Source of the DNA: Oscillatoriales cyanobacterium
Lineage (GTDB): Bacteria > Cyanobacteriota > Cyanobacteriia > CACIAM-69d
Length of the DNA: 64,000 nucleotides
Assembly (NCBI GenBank): GCA_004292515.1
Contig: RDXB01000034.1
Location: forward strand, 1-64,000
Direction: 5' to 3'
Program-made: the position numbers and the translations under genes
Notes under the pieces: model-generated
Told to the model about the DNA's origin: nothing
The model's input: only the letters and a program-made list of their open reading frames with translations
The model's database searches: none
Shown: positions 18,394-29,739 of the stretch, in pieces
Numbering within the stretch: position 1 is the first letter of the stretch
How the letters are laid out: each line of letters opens with the position of its first letter

Positions 18394-18501
18394 GGGCGAT
18401 CGCGTTGTTTTGGATCAACCAGGTGGCAACAGATGGCAACGCAGCACCGCACCAAAAACCGGCAAACGAGCAGCAAGGGTGGCTGAAGAGGGGAACGATC
18501 G

Positions 18502-20004
18502 GTGACGTTTGTATCGCAGGTCTATGGCTGGCTGTTGCTGTCATCGGTCGGGCTGTTTTGGCTGTTTCCGGCGCGATCGAGCCGCCTATGGGTGTTGCTC
18601 GGCGCGAGCTTGCTGTTTTACGGTCTGCGCCAGCCGTTCTATGTGCCACTGCTGTTGACAGGGGTGTTCCTCAATTACGGCCTGGGGTTGCTGCTGCGAT
18701 CGGAGGGGCGACTGATTCGACGCTATGTGGGTGGGCCTGATCCACAATATCGCCAGCGTCACCGAAAACGGCTACTAGGTCTGGGGATTGGCCTCAACCT
18801 CCTGCTGTTGTTTGGGTTTAAATACGTTCCCTTTGTCTTGAATTCCCTTGGCTGGGCGTTACAACAGCCGGGACTGCTGGATGCGGCCAGTTGGGTCGAT
18901 CAAATTGCTGTTCCCTTGGGCATCAGCTTTTTTTGCTTTGAGTGCATCGCCTATTTGGTCGATGTCTATCGCGGCGCGCCACCGGCCCTCGACTGGCTGA
19001 GTTTTTGCACCTACAAGCTCTTTTTTCCCAAGCTGATTTCGGGGCCAATCACGCGCTACCACGTGCTGGTGGGCCAGCTTGACCGGCTCGATCGCCCGCG
19101 CTGGCCCTTGCCCGATCGCGTTGTGGAAGGCTGCTGGTGGATCGCCTGTGGTGCAGTCAAAAAAGGTCTCATCGCCGACTCCCTAGGCATTTGGGTGCAG
19201 ACGGTCTTTGGGCCGGGCACGCTGGAGCGGGCTGGCAGTGGCGATCTGTGGCTGGCGATCGGGGCCTATGGGTTCCAGTTGTATTTGGACTTCAGCGGCT
19301 ATGTGGACATGGCCCGGGGCAGTGCCCTATTGTTCGGCATCCAATTGCCCGCCAACTTCGACTTTCCCTACTTCAGCACCAGCATTGCCGACTTTTGGCG
19401 ACGCTGGCACATCACCCTCGGCGACTGGCTGCGCAACTATCTCTACATCCCCCTCGGCGGATCGCGCCAGGGATTGATCCGCACCTGCATCAACCTGATT
19501 GTGGTGATGGTGCTGGGGGGGCTGTGGCATGGCGACAACTGGGGTTATGTCCTTTGGGGGGCGGCCCATGGCGTGGCCTTGGCGGTGCATCGGCTGGTGG
19601 ACGCGGCCTCCCGTCGGTTTGCCACCCTCGAAGCCCTCTGGTCTCATCCGGCAGGCATTGCCCTGGCTTGGATTTTGACCCAAGGTATGGTGTTTATCAG
19701 TTGGGTTTGGATTCGGTTGCCCGATTGGGGCCAGTCCAGTTTGGTGTTTCAGCGACTGTGGGGGCGGCCCACGGATGTTTATTTCCTCGAAAAGGTCTAC
19801 GACGAGGCCTTGGGGCTTGATCCCTGGCGATTAGGAACCATCTTGGTGTTGCTGGCCCTGACCATGGGGCTGGCTTGGGTGCTGCAATGTGGCTTGCGGT
19901 TGCAGTTAGTGCGATCAGTCAAGATCGCCTTAGTGCCCCTTTGTTTGTATTTAGTGTGGGTGCTGGGGCCTGAGGGTGTGCCGTTTATTTATTTTGATTT
20001 TTAG
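18502..20004 (+). CDS. MBOAT-family O-acyltransferase (AlgI/DltB-like)
   Basis: This is a membrane-bound acyltransferase of 500 residues, about 11 membrane segments, starting at GTG. Family signatures are PLGISFFCFECIAYLVDVYR, FFPKLISGPITRY, and DFSGYVDMARGSALLFG with FPYFSTSIADFWRRWHITLG and NYLYIPLGGSRQG. The active-site region is GGLWHGDNWGYVLWGAAHG with the invariant His. Homologues move acetyl or other acyl groups across the membrane onto polysaccharides. The usual periplasmic partner (AlgJ/AlgX-like SGNH protein) is not next to it, so the acceptor is unknown. Same strand as the secreted DUF3370 protein upstream. Confidence 0.92.
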   Translation: MTFVSQVYGWLLLSSVGLFWLFPARSSRLWVLLGASLLFYGLRQPFYVPLLLTGVFLNYGLGLLLRSEGRLIRRYVGGPDPQYRQRHRKRLLGLGIGLNLLLLFGFKYVPFVLNSLGWALQQPGLLDAASWVDQIAVPLGISFFCFECIAYLVDVYRGAPPALDWLSFCTYKLFFPKLISGPITRYHVLVGQLDRLDRPRWPLPDRVVEGCWWIACGAVKKGLIADSLGIWVQTVFGPGTLERAGSGDLWLAIGAYGFQLYLDFSGYVDMARGSALLFGIQLPANFDFPYFSTSIADFWRRWHITLGDWLRNYLYIPLGGSRQGLIRTCINLIVVMVLGGLWHGDNWGYVLWGAAHGVALAVHRLVDAASRRFATLEALWSHPAGIALAWILTQGMVFISWVWIRLPDWGQSSLVFQRLWGRPTDVYFLEKVYDEALGLDPWRLGTILVLLALTMGLAWVLQCGLRLQLVRSVKIALVPLCLYLVWVLGPEGVPFIYFDF

Positions 20005-20175
20005 GACTGGATCGTTAGGACTGGATCGTTTGGATCTCAAGAACTCTAGAGATAGGGATTTTGAGCAGGGATTTTGAGCATAGAAATTTCGAGCTGCCCT
20101 GACTGTGCTGAACTGATGGGGACAATCGTATCGGTTGAATCGTATCGGTTGAGCCGATCGCCCCCATCAGATCGC

Positions 20176-21162
20176 CTAGGTCATCGCTAGCCAAAACTGT
20201 TGCACCTGATCGAGCAGCGCCACTTGCAGGGCATGGGTCCAGGGCAAACCCGCCAACACGGTTGCACCACAGAGCAACATCAGGTAGCCGATCGAGTATT
20301 TGAACAGATCTTTGGCGACGGCTCGATCGCTTGGGGCCGCCAGCAGTTGCCAGGATTTTTGGATCAAGAGGCTACCCAGGAAGAGGGCGATCGCCCCGTA
20401 AATCCAACCCGTTTCGCCCAGGGGCCAGGCCAGGGCCAGGGTCAGGGGAACCAGGGCGATCGAATAGGCCAGAATTTGCTTGGCTGTGGGTTCATCCCCA
20501 CTCACCACCGGCAGCATGGGCACTCCCACACTGGCGTAGTCATCGCGAATCATCAGCGCCAGGGCCCAAAAGTGCGGCGGAGTCCACAGAAAGACAATCC
20601 AAAACAAGGCCCAAGCGGGCCAATCGAGCGTACCGGTCACCGCTGCCCAACCCACCAACGGCGGGATCGCCCCGGCCGCACCGCCAATCACGATGTTGTG
20701 GGGGCTGTGGCGCTTGAGCCAATGGGTGTAGACCACCACATAACAACCAATACCCGCCATGGCCAACCAAGCTGCCAGCAGGTTGGCCACCGTGGCCAAC
20801 AGGGCAAAGGCCGCCACCCCAAGGGAGATCGCAAAGATCAGGGCATCCCGGGGACGAATTTGACCTGAGGGGATCGGGCGCTTTTGGGTGCGCACCATAA
20901 TCGCGTCGATGTCGCGGTCGTAGAAGCAGTTAATTGCATTAGCCGAAGCCGCCGACAATGTGCCACCGGCCAACGTGGCCAAAAACAGAATGGGATCAAC
21001 ATCACCCCGACCAGCCATGTACATGGCAGCGGCCGTGGAGATGAGCAACAGCACGATGATCCGAGGCTTGGTCAGTTGGATGTAGCTACGGATGATCGAG
21101 CTAGTTCGTTGCCAAAGGGATTGGTCGAGGGAGTTGGTTACGTTCGACAGGTTTTGCATCAT
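20176..21162 (-). CDS. ctaB: Heme O synthase (protoheme IX farnesyltransferase)
   Basis: CtaB attaches a farnesyl group to heme b to make heme O, precursor of heme A. The 328-residue UbiA-family membrane protein has about 9 hydrophobic segments. The diphosphate-binding motif [12 protein letters not shown] lies at residues 75-86 and is followed by MVRTQKRP, both diagnostic of CtaB. The second Asp-rich region includes [20 protein letters not shown]. It lies 126 bp downstream of ctaA on the same strand, so the two are probably co-transcribed away from the ctaCDE oxidase genes that use the product. Confidence 0.97.
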   Translation of the reverse strand: MMQNLSNVTNSLDQSLWQRTSSIIRSYIQLTKPRIIVLLLISTAAAMYMAGRGDVDPILFLATLAGGTLSAASANAINCFYDRDIDAIMVRTQKRPIPSGQIRPRDALIFAISLGVAAFALLATVANLLAAWLAMAGIGCYVVVYTHWLKRHSPHNIVIGGAAGAIPPLVGWAAVTGTLDWPAWALFWIVFLWTPPHFWALALMIRDDYASVGVPMLPVVSGDEPTAKQILAYSIALVPLTLALAWPLGETGWIYGAIALFLGSLLIQKSWQLLAAPSDRAVAKDLFKYSIGYLMLLCGATVLAGLPWTHALQVALLDQVQQFWLAMT

Positions 21163-21288
21163 GTCTTGCTTGCAGACCAGGACAGGCCTGGGAGAGCGGA
21201 TCGAGAACGGGGATCGAGGTGCGCGGAATTGAGCGAAATCTCAAGCAAGCGGGTTTGGAGTTTCCAGGTGATTGACCCTGGCGATCGC

Positions 21289-22245
21289 TCAAGCGGGGCT
21301 GGGATCACTGATCAGCCGATCGCGCCAGGCCAACACGGCAAAGGTGACTAGGGCCGATAACAACCCAGCGGCGATCGCCTCATGCAACACCGTCAGCCAA
21401 CCCAAGCTCAGATGGGCATGGTAGGTGCTGTAGCCCACAACCAACTGCGCCACCAGTAACAGGGCGATCGCCCCGCGCAACCAGCGCAGTTGGGGATTCA
21501 GGGCCGGCGTGCGCCAAGCAGTCACCAGCAGCAACACCGGCAAGCCCACCGCCGGGATCAGCCCCCAAAAGTGAGCACCCAGCAGATTGCAGAGCTGGTC
21601 GCCTTGCAAGCATTGGTGTACAGCCCAGCGCGATCCCACCAGCCCCCCAAGCAGGCTTTGACCGTCAATGGCGATCGCCCCAAGCGTGGCCACCCCAGCG
21701 AGGCGGGAGGCCGTGCCCGTCGGTGATTGGGGGGTCAATCCCGCTGTGATTGCCACCAACAGAGCCAAAAACGCCAAGGCCATGCCCAAATGAGCCGTCA
21801 CCACGTCGAAGCGCAGCAGCTCCGTCACGGTCAGGGCCCCCAGCCCGGCTTGCAGCACCACCAACGCCAAGGCCCCCACGGCGGCCGGTAGCGTCCAGCG
21901 TGGCAGCTCCTGGCGATAGCGCAGGGTGGTCGCCACGAGTCCCAAGGTGCCAAAGGCGACAATCGCCGCATCCAGCCGGTGGAACCATTCCAAGAACACC
22001 TGCCCATTCATCTGGGCCCAGGGCAGCGCTTGGCCGTAGCACAGGGGCCAGTCTGGACAGGCCAGCCCCGCATTGGCCACCCGGGTTGCCGAGCCGATCG
22101 CCATCAGCAGCCAGGCCGCCACCGCCAAGCGCCGCGCCAACCACCGCACCCGATCGCGCCCGACTGTGGGGGACTGGGGCGATCGATCCGCAATCGCCGA
22201 TGGATCAGCGGGATGTCCTGGCGGATGAAGTGTGGTTTCTGTCAT
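21289..22245 (-). CDS. ctaA: Heme A synthase (COX15/CtaA)
   Basis: CtaA oxidises the C8 methyl of heme O to the formyl of heme A, a cofactor of aa3-type oxidases. The 318-residue protein has eight predicted membrane helices. Heme-ligand His residues lie in EWFHRLDAAIVA (helix 2), DVVTAHLGMALAFLALL, WAVHQCLQGD and VLHEAIAAG. It also has GSATRVANAGLACPDWPLCYG, the conserved N-terminal loop with a Cys pair seen in this class. It precedes ctaB and is divergent from ctaC across a 728-bp gap. Confidence 0.96.
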   Translation of the reverse strand: MTETTLHPPGHPADPSAIADRSPQSPTVGRDRVRWLARRLAVAAWLLMAIGSATRVANAGLACPDWPLCYGQALPWAQMNGQVFLEWFHRLDAAIVAFGTLGLVATTLRYRQELPRWTLPAAVGALALVVLQAGLGALTVTELLRFDVVTAHLGMALAFLALLVAITAGLTPQSPTGTASRLAGVATLGAIAIDGQSLLGGLVGSRWAVHQCLQGDQLCNLLGAHFWGLIPAVGLPVLLLVTAWRTPALNPQLRWLRGAIALLLVAQLVVGYSTYHAHLSLGWLTVLHEAIAAGLLSALVTFAVLAWRDRLISDPSPA

Positions 22246-22973
22246 AGGAATTCTTAAGAAAAGCTTGAGTCAATTTCGCGCGCGGAGGGACGTAAGTTCT
22301 AGTGCAAAATAACGCTCACCGACCTTATCTGTCACCATAGCCCAGTTCCGAAATTTGCGGAAATCATTCGCCTAACTTTGCAACACCTTGCAATCCTCTG
22401 CCAGAAGAATTATTAGTAATTGCTGGCCATCTCTAGACAAAAAGTGCCAAAAATCCCCACAAGAAACCGCCAGTGATTCAACCAACCGAGGTCTGTGCTC
22501 CCCACAAAGCAGCAACTTGAGGCTGATTTTGTATTGCAACTAACAATGCCAGCCCCAATCGCTCAAACACAGCCGATCGGAAATGGCTAATTGGAATCCC
22601 AATCGACAAGATTCGTTAAATTGCCGACAGACTGCTTTGGGGAACGTGCGAAGATGGCGATCGCCAATCTCCCGTGGAATGGCACAAAAAATAAAGACTT
22701 GCTGAAGATTATTCAAAACCCCGATCACTGGCAACTGGCTCTCAAAAAAAACGATCTACCTTTAAAAGCAGTGGTTTGCGATCGTTTCCACCCCTTCGAG
22801 TTGCTTCCCTTGCCAACGGCCCAAGACCTTCGGGCCCGCGTGGGCATGAGTAGCGATCGTGTCGTCACCGCCGGGCCAGCCTGCTCCAGGCTTCACCCAT
22901 CGGTGTCCCCCACTCCTTGTAACCCCTGACTCCGCCGCCGCCCTCGGCCTTTGCAATCGCTTGTGACGCAACC
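22246..22973. other. Divergent regulatory region ctaA / ctaC
   Basis: This 728-bp gap must hold the promoters of both the heme A and oxidase operons. It is AT-richer than its flanks between about 22,290 and 22,620. A plus-strand frame at 22,591-22,929 (112 codons) has no recognisable motif and ends in the ctaC leader, so it is not called. No specific operator was identified. Confidence 0.6.
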
Positions 22974-24002
22974 ATGAATGTCCCCAGTACGATCCTGACG
23001 CTGCTCATGGGCATTGGCTTAACGCTAATTAGCCTCTGGGCCGGGCAAAACTACCATTTGCTGTTGCCCGTCTCGGCAACGGATGTTTCGTCGGAAGTCG
23101 ATCGCCTATTTGGGGCGATGTTGACAATCGCAGCCGGCTTATTTGTGCTAGTCCAAGGCGCACTGATCTACGCGATCGTGCGCTTTCGCCAAAAACCCGG
23201 CGACGACACCGACGGCCCCCCGATTCGCGGCAATATTCCCCTCGAAATCTTGTGGACAGCGATTCCGGCGATCATTTGCCTGGCGATCGCCGTGTTCAGC
23301 TTCGATATCTATAACTCCATGGGTGGATTAGACCCCATGGCTAGCGGTGCGGGATCGGGCATGGCGCACCATCACCACGGTAAAAATCTGGCGATCGCCG
23401 CTCCCTTGGATGGCTCCGACAATGGCGCGCTGCCCGCCGCGACCCAAGTGGCCCTCGGACTCGGAGCTGCCCCCGAATCCCAAGGCAAACCACCAGACTT
23501 GGAAGTCAACGTCCAAGGATTACAATACGCCTGGATTTTTAACTACCCCAGCCTGAATGGAACCGTCGCCGGGGAGCTTCATGTGCCCGTGGGCAAGGAT
23601 GTGCAACTAAACATTGCTGCCATGGACGTGCTGCACGCCTTTTGGATTCCCCAATTCCGGATCAAACAGGACGCAATTCCTGGTCAGCCCACCCAACTGC
23701 GCTTCCGAGCCACCAAAGCTGGCAACTACCCGATCGTTTGTGCTGAACTCTGTGGCTCATTCCACGGGGCGATGCGAACGACCATCTTGGTGCAAACACC
23801 CGAAGAGTATGACCAATGGGTAGCGAGCGTCATGCCTGCCCCCGAGTCCGGTGAAACCGCCGCCAATCCGGCCCCTGCGCTTGTCGCAACGGCCACCCGT
23901 GATTTGACGGACACGGAATACTTGCAGTCCTACAGCGATCGATTGGGGATCGAAGCCCAAGCGATCGCCCAGCTCACAACGCCAGCCGCCGCCCAGCCCT
24001 AG
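22974..24002 (+). CDS. ctaC: Cytochrome c oxidase subunit II
   Basis: Subunit II takes electrons from a soluble c-type cytochrome or plastocyanin and passes them to subunit I through the binuclear CuA centre. Two N-terminal membrane helices (about residues 5-22 and 45-70) are followed by a cupredoxin domain. CuA ligands are visible in MDVLHAFWIPQFR (His about 218) and CAELCGSFHGAM (Cys, Glu, Cys, His, Met, about 254-265). Between helix 2 and the cupredoxin domain lies an unusual insert, about residues 115-175, Gly/Ala-rich and with four consecutive His (MAHHHHGK). The protein is 342 aa. It heads ctaC-ctaD-ctaE. Confidence 0.97.
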   Translation: MNVPSTILTLLMGIGLTLISLWAGQNYHLLLPVSATDVSSEVDRLFGAMLTIAAGLFVLVQGALIYAIVRFRQKPGDDTDGPPIRGNIPLEILWTAIPAIICLAIAVFSFDIYNSMGGLDPMASGAGSGMAHHHHGKNLAIAAPLDGSDNGALPAATQVALGLGAAPESQGKPPDLEVNVQGLQYAWIFNYPSLNGTVAGELHVPVGKDVQLNIAAMDVLHAFWIPQFRIKQDAIPGQPTQLRFRATKAGNYPIVCAELCGSFHGAMRTTILVQTPEEYDQWVASVMPAPESGETAANPAPALVATATRDLTDTEYLQSYSDRLGIEAQAIAQLTTPAAAQP

Positions 24003-24086
24003 CGACTCGCATCACTGCGCTTGCATAACTGGCGGGTGAGCCTTGCCCCTATCCTCCCAATTCTTGATTCCCTATCTAGCGTTTCT

Positions 24087-25766
<1,680 letters not shown>

Positions 25767-25869
25767 GGTGGGGTGCTGATCGTTGGTGTTTCCGGTGATG
25801 CCAAGCCGGTAATGCCAACGCGATCGCCCTGCCATTTGCCCCTTCTTTTTCCAATTCCTTTGAGTGGTT

Positions 25870-26484
25870 ATGCAAGGTTCCGCCGTCGATTCTCAACAGC
25901 CGATCGCCCTCGAAAGCACCAGTCATGGGGCCGAAGAACACCATCCCGATCTGCGCCTCTTTGGAATTTTTATGTTCCTCGTGGCGGAAGCGATGATCTT
26001 TTTGGGGTTGTTTGCGGCATATCTTACCTTTCGATCGGTTGCGCCCACTTGGCCCCCGGTCGGCACACCCAAGCTAGAACTGTTGCTGCCTGGAATTAAC
26101 ACCTTAATTCTGATTTCCAGCAGCTTCGTGATTCATAAGGGCGATGATGCAATTCGCGAAAACGACGTGAAGGGGATGCGCCTGTGGTTTGGGATCACAG
26201 CGCTGATGGGTGCAGTCTTTTTGGTGGGTCAGCTCTATGAATATTTCCATTTGGAATTTGGGCTGACGACAAACCTATTTGCCAGCACGTTTTATGTGTT
26301 GACCGGGTTCCACGGGTTGCACGTTTGCTTTGGTTTGTTCTTGATTTTGGCGGTGCTGTGGCGATCGCGCCGGGAAGGCCACTACAGCAACACTCAAAAA
26401 TTCGGCATTGAAGCGGCCGAACTGTATTGGCACTTTGTGGATGTGATTTGGATTGTCTTGTTTGGCTTGCTGTATTTGCTTTAG
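25870..26484 (+). CDS. ctaE: Cytochrome c oxidase subunit III
   Basis: Subunit III stabilises the oxidase core and aids proton uptake. The 204-residue form starting at the ATG at 25,870 (MQGSAVDS) has five hydrophobic segments. It carries FGIFMFLVAEAMIFLGLFAAY near the start, then STFYVLTGFHGLHVCFGLF and AELYWHFVDVIWIVLFGLLY at the end, all hallmarks of the family. The short form lacking the first two helices is normal for cyanobacterial and Bacillus-type enzymes. A GTG two codons upstream is an alternative start. Last gene of ctaCDE, 103 bp after ctaD. Confidence 0.96.
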   Translation: MQGSAVDSQQPIALESTSHGAEEHHPDLRLFGIFMFLVAEAMIFLGLFAAYLTFRSVAPTWPPVGTPKLELLLPGINTLILISSSFVIHKGDDAIRENDVKGMRLWFGITALMGAVFLVGQLYEYFHLEFGLTTNLFASTFYVLTGFHGLHVCFGLFLILAVLWRSRREGHYSNTQKFGIEAAELYWHFVDVIWIVLFGLLYLL

Positions 26485-26525
26485 AGGCTGCATGAAACCT
26501 GTCTTTCAGCACTAACCAAGCACCA

Positions 26526-26570
26526 ATAGTCGTGGGGGCAAGGGGCTTAAGCCCCTTGTCTTCGTCGATC
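26526..26570. repeat. Dispersed palindromic repeat, short copy
   Basis: A perfect CAAGGGGCTTAAGCCCCTTG palindrome lies at 26,539-26,558, about 55 bp after the ctaE stop. It could act as a terminator-like hairpin, although no clear T-run follows. Only the core is preserved here. Confidence 0.85.
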
Positions 26571-26934
26571 ACTGACGCTTGCAGAGTATCAATTCTGACT
26601 CTTCAAATATCCTCTTACAGCCAAGCGGGTCGATCGACTCGCCTTTTTTATAGTCATGGTGTTGGTCGTGTTTGGGGCGTTTGTTGCTCAGGGCGATCGC
26701 CCCGCCGCATCCATGACCTGGGGATCGAGGTGATCTCTAGGGATCGATCCGCCCATTTGGGACTCGATCGGCACCCTGACATAGACAATCGGGGCATAAC
26801 CGAAAGGTGATTAACCCTCACAGCGCAAGGGTTTGCTTGATCGTCAGTATTTTGTAAAGGAATCTTACATTTTTCGTGAATTCCGTTAATGTAAGAACAG
26901 TACCTTCAGCAACAACCCCGGGATCGCGCGCAGA
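26571..26934. other. Intergenic region before the antiporter gene
   Basis: No gene was recognised. The last 75 bp are AT-rich and hold an inverted repeat (26,863-26,896), listed separately, which is well placed to be a promoter or operator of the downstream gene. Confidence 0.55.
26863..26896. promoter_or_regulatory. Inverted repeat upstream of the antiporter gene, candidate operator
   Basis: TCTTACATT (26,863-26,871) and AATGTAAGA (26,888-26,896) are exact reverse complements with a 16-bp spacer, 38 bp before the antiporter ATG. The dyad could bind a dimeric regulator. No family-specific consensus is recognised. Confidence 0.35.
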
Positions 26935-28701
26935 ATGGCTATCGAACATGGGATTGTCCTCGATTTTGCAACCGTCCTTGGTACCTCCGCGATTGGTGGC
27001 TACATTGCCCACAAACTCCGCCAGCCGGTGATTCTGGGTTACTTGGTCACAGGATTGATCATCGGCCCCTTCGGATTGCAACTCCTGAGTGATGCGGCCC
27101 AAACCGAGGCCCTGGCCGAAATCGGTGTAGCGTTTTTGCTGTTCGCTTTGGGTATGGAATTTTCGCTCTCAGAATTGGGGCGAGTCCGCAAAATCGCGAT
27201 CGAGGGCAGTTTGTTGCAACTGGGCCTGACCACGGCGATCGTGGCGGCGGCCACCACCCTTACTGGTTGGGCCAAAGACCTGCCGGAAGGGGTGTTTCTG
27301 GGGGTGGTGCTGGCCCTGTCGTCAACGGCAGTGGTGCTGAAGACCTTGAGCGATCGGGGCGAAACCAACACGCCCCACGGCCAGGTGATGCTGGCTATTT
27401 TGATTGCCCAAGATCTGGGGTTGGGGTTGATGTTGGCCGTGTTGCCGGCCCTGTCAGAACCCGAGGGACTGGGCAAAGCCTTGGTGATTGCTGTGCTGAA
27501 AGCTTCGGCTTTTTTGGGAGCTGCAATCCTGGCGGGTAAATGGTTGGTGCCACGCCTGATGAGCGCTGTGGCGGCCACCGAAAGTAATGAAATCTTTTTG
27601 CTAACCACGATCGCCTGGTGTTTGGGCGTGGCGTTCGTGACGGCGGAGTTGGGCTTGTCGATCGAAATGGGCGCGTTTGTGGCGGGCGTAACGATCGCCG
27701 AACTCGACCAAGCCGACCAAGCCCTCTCCAAAATTGTGCCCCTGCGCGACACCTTTGCTAGTTTGTTTTTTGCCTCGATCGGGATGCTGATCGATCCCCA
27801 TTTACTAATCGAAGAAATCTTCCCCATTTTGGGATTGGTTTTGTTGGTGATGATTGGGAAAGCGGCGATCGTCACCCCCATTGTGTTGCGGTTCGGCTAT
27901 TCGTTTAAGACGGCTGTTTTTGCTGGGTTTGGCATTAACCAAATTGGAGAGTTTTCGTTTATTTTGGCAGCCCAAGGATTGGCGATGGGCTTAATCGATA
28001 AAAAGCTCTACTTGTTGTTGTTGGGAACAACGGCGATCGCCCTGATGCTTACGCCCCTGTCCTTGACCATTGCCCCCCGGATTGTGGAGCGGGCCGGTCG
28101 CTGGCCGATCATTGCCAAGTATTTTTCCGGGCTGGGCGAGCCGCAATTGACTTCCATGCCTGACGAGTTGACTGACCAAGTGGTGGTGGCGGGCTACGGT
28201 CGCATTGGCAGCACGATTGTGAAAGTGTTGCGCGACCAAGGCTACCCGGTGCTGGTGATTGACAACAGCGAGGCGGTGATTAACAAACTTCGGGAAGAAA
28301 AGATTCCCTACCTGTTTGGCGATGCTGATTCGGAGTTGGTATTGGAAAAGGCGAAAATCGACCGGGCCAAGGCCCTAGCGATCGCCCTGCCCGACCCGGC
28401 CAGTACCCGCTTGGTGTTGCAACACGCCTTGAAAATTGCGCCGGATCTCGATGCGATCGCCCGGGCTCGCGACTCGGCAGAAATCGATCGCCTGACCCGC
28501 ATGGGAGCCAAGGAAGTGGTGCAGCCAGAATTTGAGGCAGCCTTGGAGCTGACCTCACACCTGCTGATGACCCTGGGTAAGCCCGAAGATTTCGTCCACC
28601 AACTGACCAGCGACATTCGCCAAGATCGCTACGGCAACGACGAACAGCAGCCAGTTCGCTTGGTCGACCCCCTACCGAAACCGCAGGAGATGGCCGCCTA
28701 A
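26935..28701 (+). CDS. Monovalent cation:proton antiporter (CPA2/Kef type) with TrkA-N domain
   Basis: This 588-residue membrane transporter exchanges K+ or Na+ for protons. The N-terminal about 385 residues form 12-13 membrane helices with family motifs: KLRQPVILGYLVTGLIIGPF, GVAFLLFALGMEFSLSEL, LALSSTAVVLKTLSDRGE and GFGINQIGEFSFILAAQGLA. A soluble TrkA-N/RCK Rossmann domain follows at about 415-540 (VVVAGYGRIGSTIVKVLRDQ, then FGDADSELVLEKAKIDRAKA), which usually binds NAD or a nucleotide and gates the channel. No full C-terminal TrkA-C domain is evident. Which ion is carried cannot be told. Confidence 0.93.
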   Translation: MAIEHGIVLDFATVLGTSAIGGYIAHKLRQPVILGYLVTGLIIGPFGLQLLSDAAQTEALAEIGVAFLLFALGMEFSLSELGRVRKIAIEGSLLQLGLTTAIVAAATTLTGWAKDLPEGVFLGVVLALSSTAVVLKTLSDRGETNTPHGQVMLAILIAQDLGLGLMLAVLPALSEPEGLGKALVIAVLKASAFLGAAILAGKWLVPRLMSAVAATESNEIFLLTTIAWCLGVAFVTAELGLSIEMGAFVAGVTIAELDQADQALSKIVPLRDTFASLFFASIGMLIDPHLLIEEIFPILGLVLLVMIGKAAIVTPIVLRFGYSFKTAVFAGFGINQIGEFSFILAAQGLAMGLIDKKLYLLLLGTTAIALMLTPLSLTIAPRIVERAGRWPIIAKYFSGLGEPQLTSMPDELTDQVVVAGYGRIGSTIVKVLRDQGYPVLVIDNSEAVINKLREEKIPYLFGDADSELVLEKAKIDRAKALAIALPDPASTRLVLQHALKIAPDLDAIARARDSAEIDRLTRMGAKEVVQPEFEAALELTSHLLMTLGKPEDFVHQLTSDIRQDRYGNDEQQPVRLVDPLPKPQEMAA

Positions 28702-28722
28702 GCGATCGCTCTGGTACGATCG

Positions 28723-29739
28723 ATGGCTATGCGAATTCTGATTTTGGGCGGAACCACATTTCTGGGGCGGCATTTGGTGGATGCGGCCGCGGCGCGCGGC
28801 CACGAAGTCACGATCCTGACGCGCGGCCGGCGCGATCCCCAGCCTTTCCCCGAGGTGGAACGATTGCGGGGCGATCGACTCACAGATGATCTAGCTGCCC
28901 TCGACAATCGCACCTGGGACAGCGCGATCGACACCAGCGGCATCGCGCCCCGAGCCGTTCGCAACACCCTCAAGCACCTACAAGGAGCGGTAGGTCACTA
29001 CATCTACCTCTCCAGCATCGCCGCCTACGAAGACTTTGGCTTACCGGGCATTACCGAGAATGATCCCCTGCGCCCCCCATTGTTGGATGACCAGGCCTCG
29101 ATCGAAACCGGTGATGACTATGGCGCGCTCAAAGCCGGTTGCGAACAACTGTTGGGCGATGCCCTGGGCGAACAACTCGCCATCATTCGCCCCAGCTTGA
29201 TTGTGGGCCCCCATGATCCAACCGATCGCTTTACCTACTGGGTGCGCCGCATTGCCCAAGGGGGCGACGTGCTGGCCCCCGCTCCCCCCGAACAGTGGGT
29301 ACAAATCGTTGATACCCGCGATTTGGCCGCTTGGTTGATCAAAAGCTGTGAAACCGGCCGATCGGGAGTCTACAACGTCGGTAATCCCGAAAAATCCCTC
29401 ACCCTAGACAAGGTGCTCGACGAATGTGCCCGGGTTACCCGCAGTGATGCCCTGATTGATTGGGTACATGAGGACTTTTTGCTGGAAGCCGGGGTGATGC
29501 CCTGGACAGAATTGCCCCTTTGGATTCCGGCCAAGGAAGCGGCCATGCGCGGCTTCACCAGCATGGACACCCGGCGGGCTGCATCGGCCGGGTTGAAATG
29601 TCGCCCCCTTGCGGCCACCATTCGCGATCTTTGGGCTTGGGATCGATCGCGCGAAACCAGTCTCAAAGCCGGGTTAACCCCTGATCGTGAATCGCAACTG
29701 CTGGAACAATGGCGCATGAACCAAGCGCGCTGGCTGTAG
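28723..29739 (+). CDS. NAD-dependent epimerase/dehydratase-like SDR protein
   Basis: The 338-residue protein is an atypical or extended short-chain dehydrogenase. The nucleotide-binding motif RILILGGTTFLGRHLVDAA is at residues 4-22, and YIYLSSIAAYEDFG provides the active-site strand. The catalytic YxxxK appears as YGALKAGCE (Tyr about 128, Lys about 132). GRSGVYNVGNPEKSLTLDKV is typical of the GGTTFLG branch of cyanobacterial and actinobacterial reductases of unknown substrate. It starts 22 bp after the antiporter stop, so they may be co-transcribed. An internal ATG two codons in is an equally good start. Confidence 0.88.
   Translation: MAMRILILGGTTFLGRHLVDAAAARGHEVTILTRGRRDPQPFPEVERLRGDRLTDDLAALDNRTWDSAIDTSGIAPRAVRNTLKHLQGAVGHYIYLSSIAAYEDFGLPGITENDPLRPPLLDDQASIETGDDYGALKAGCEQLLGDALGEQLAIIRPSLIVGPHDPTDRFTYWVRRIAQGGDVLAPAPPEQWVQIVDTRDLAAWLIKSCETGRSGVYNVGNPEKSLTLDKVLDECARVTRSDALIDWVHEDFLLEAGVMPWTELPLWIPAKEAAMRGFTSMDTRRAASAGLKCRPLAATIRDLWAWDRSRETSLKAGLTPDRESQLLEQWRMNQARWL

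Noticed and set aside
22591-22929. Plus-strand frame of 112 codons before ctaC
   Set aside because: No motif, ends in the ctaC leader, and mixed codon use. More likely promoter DNA.
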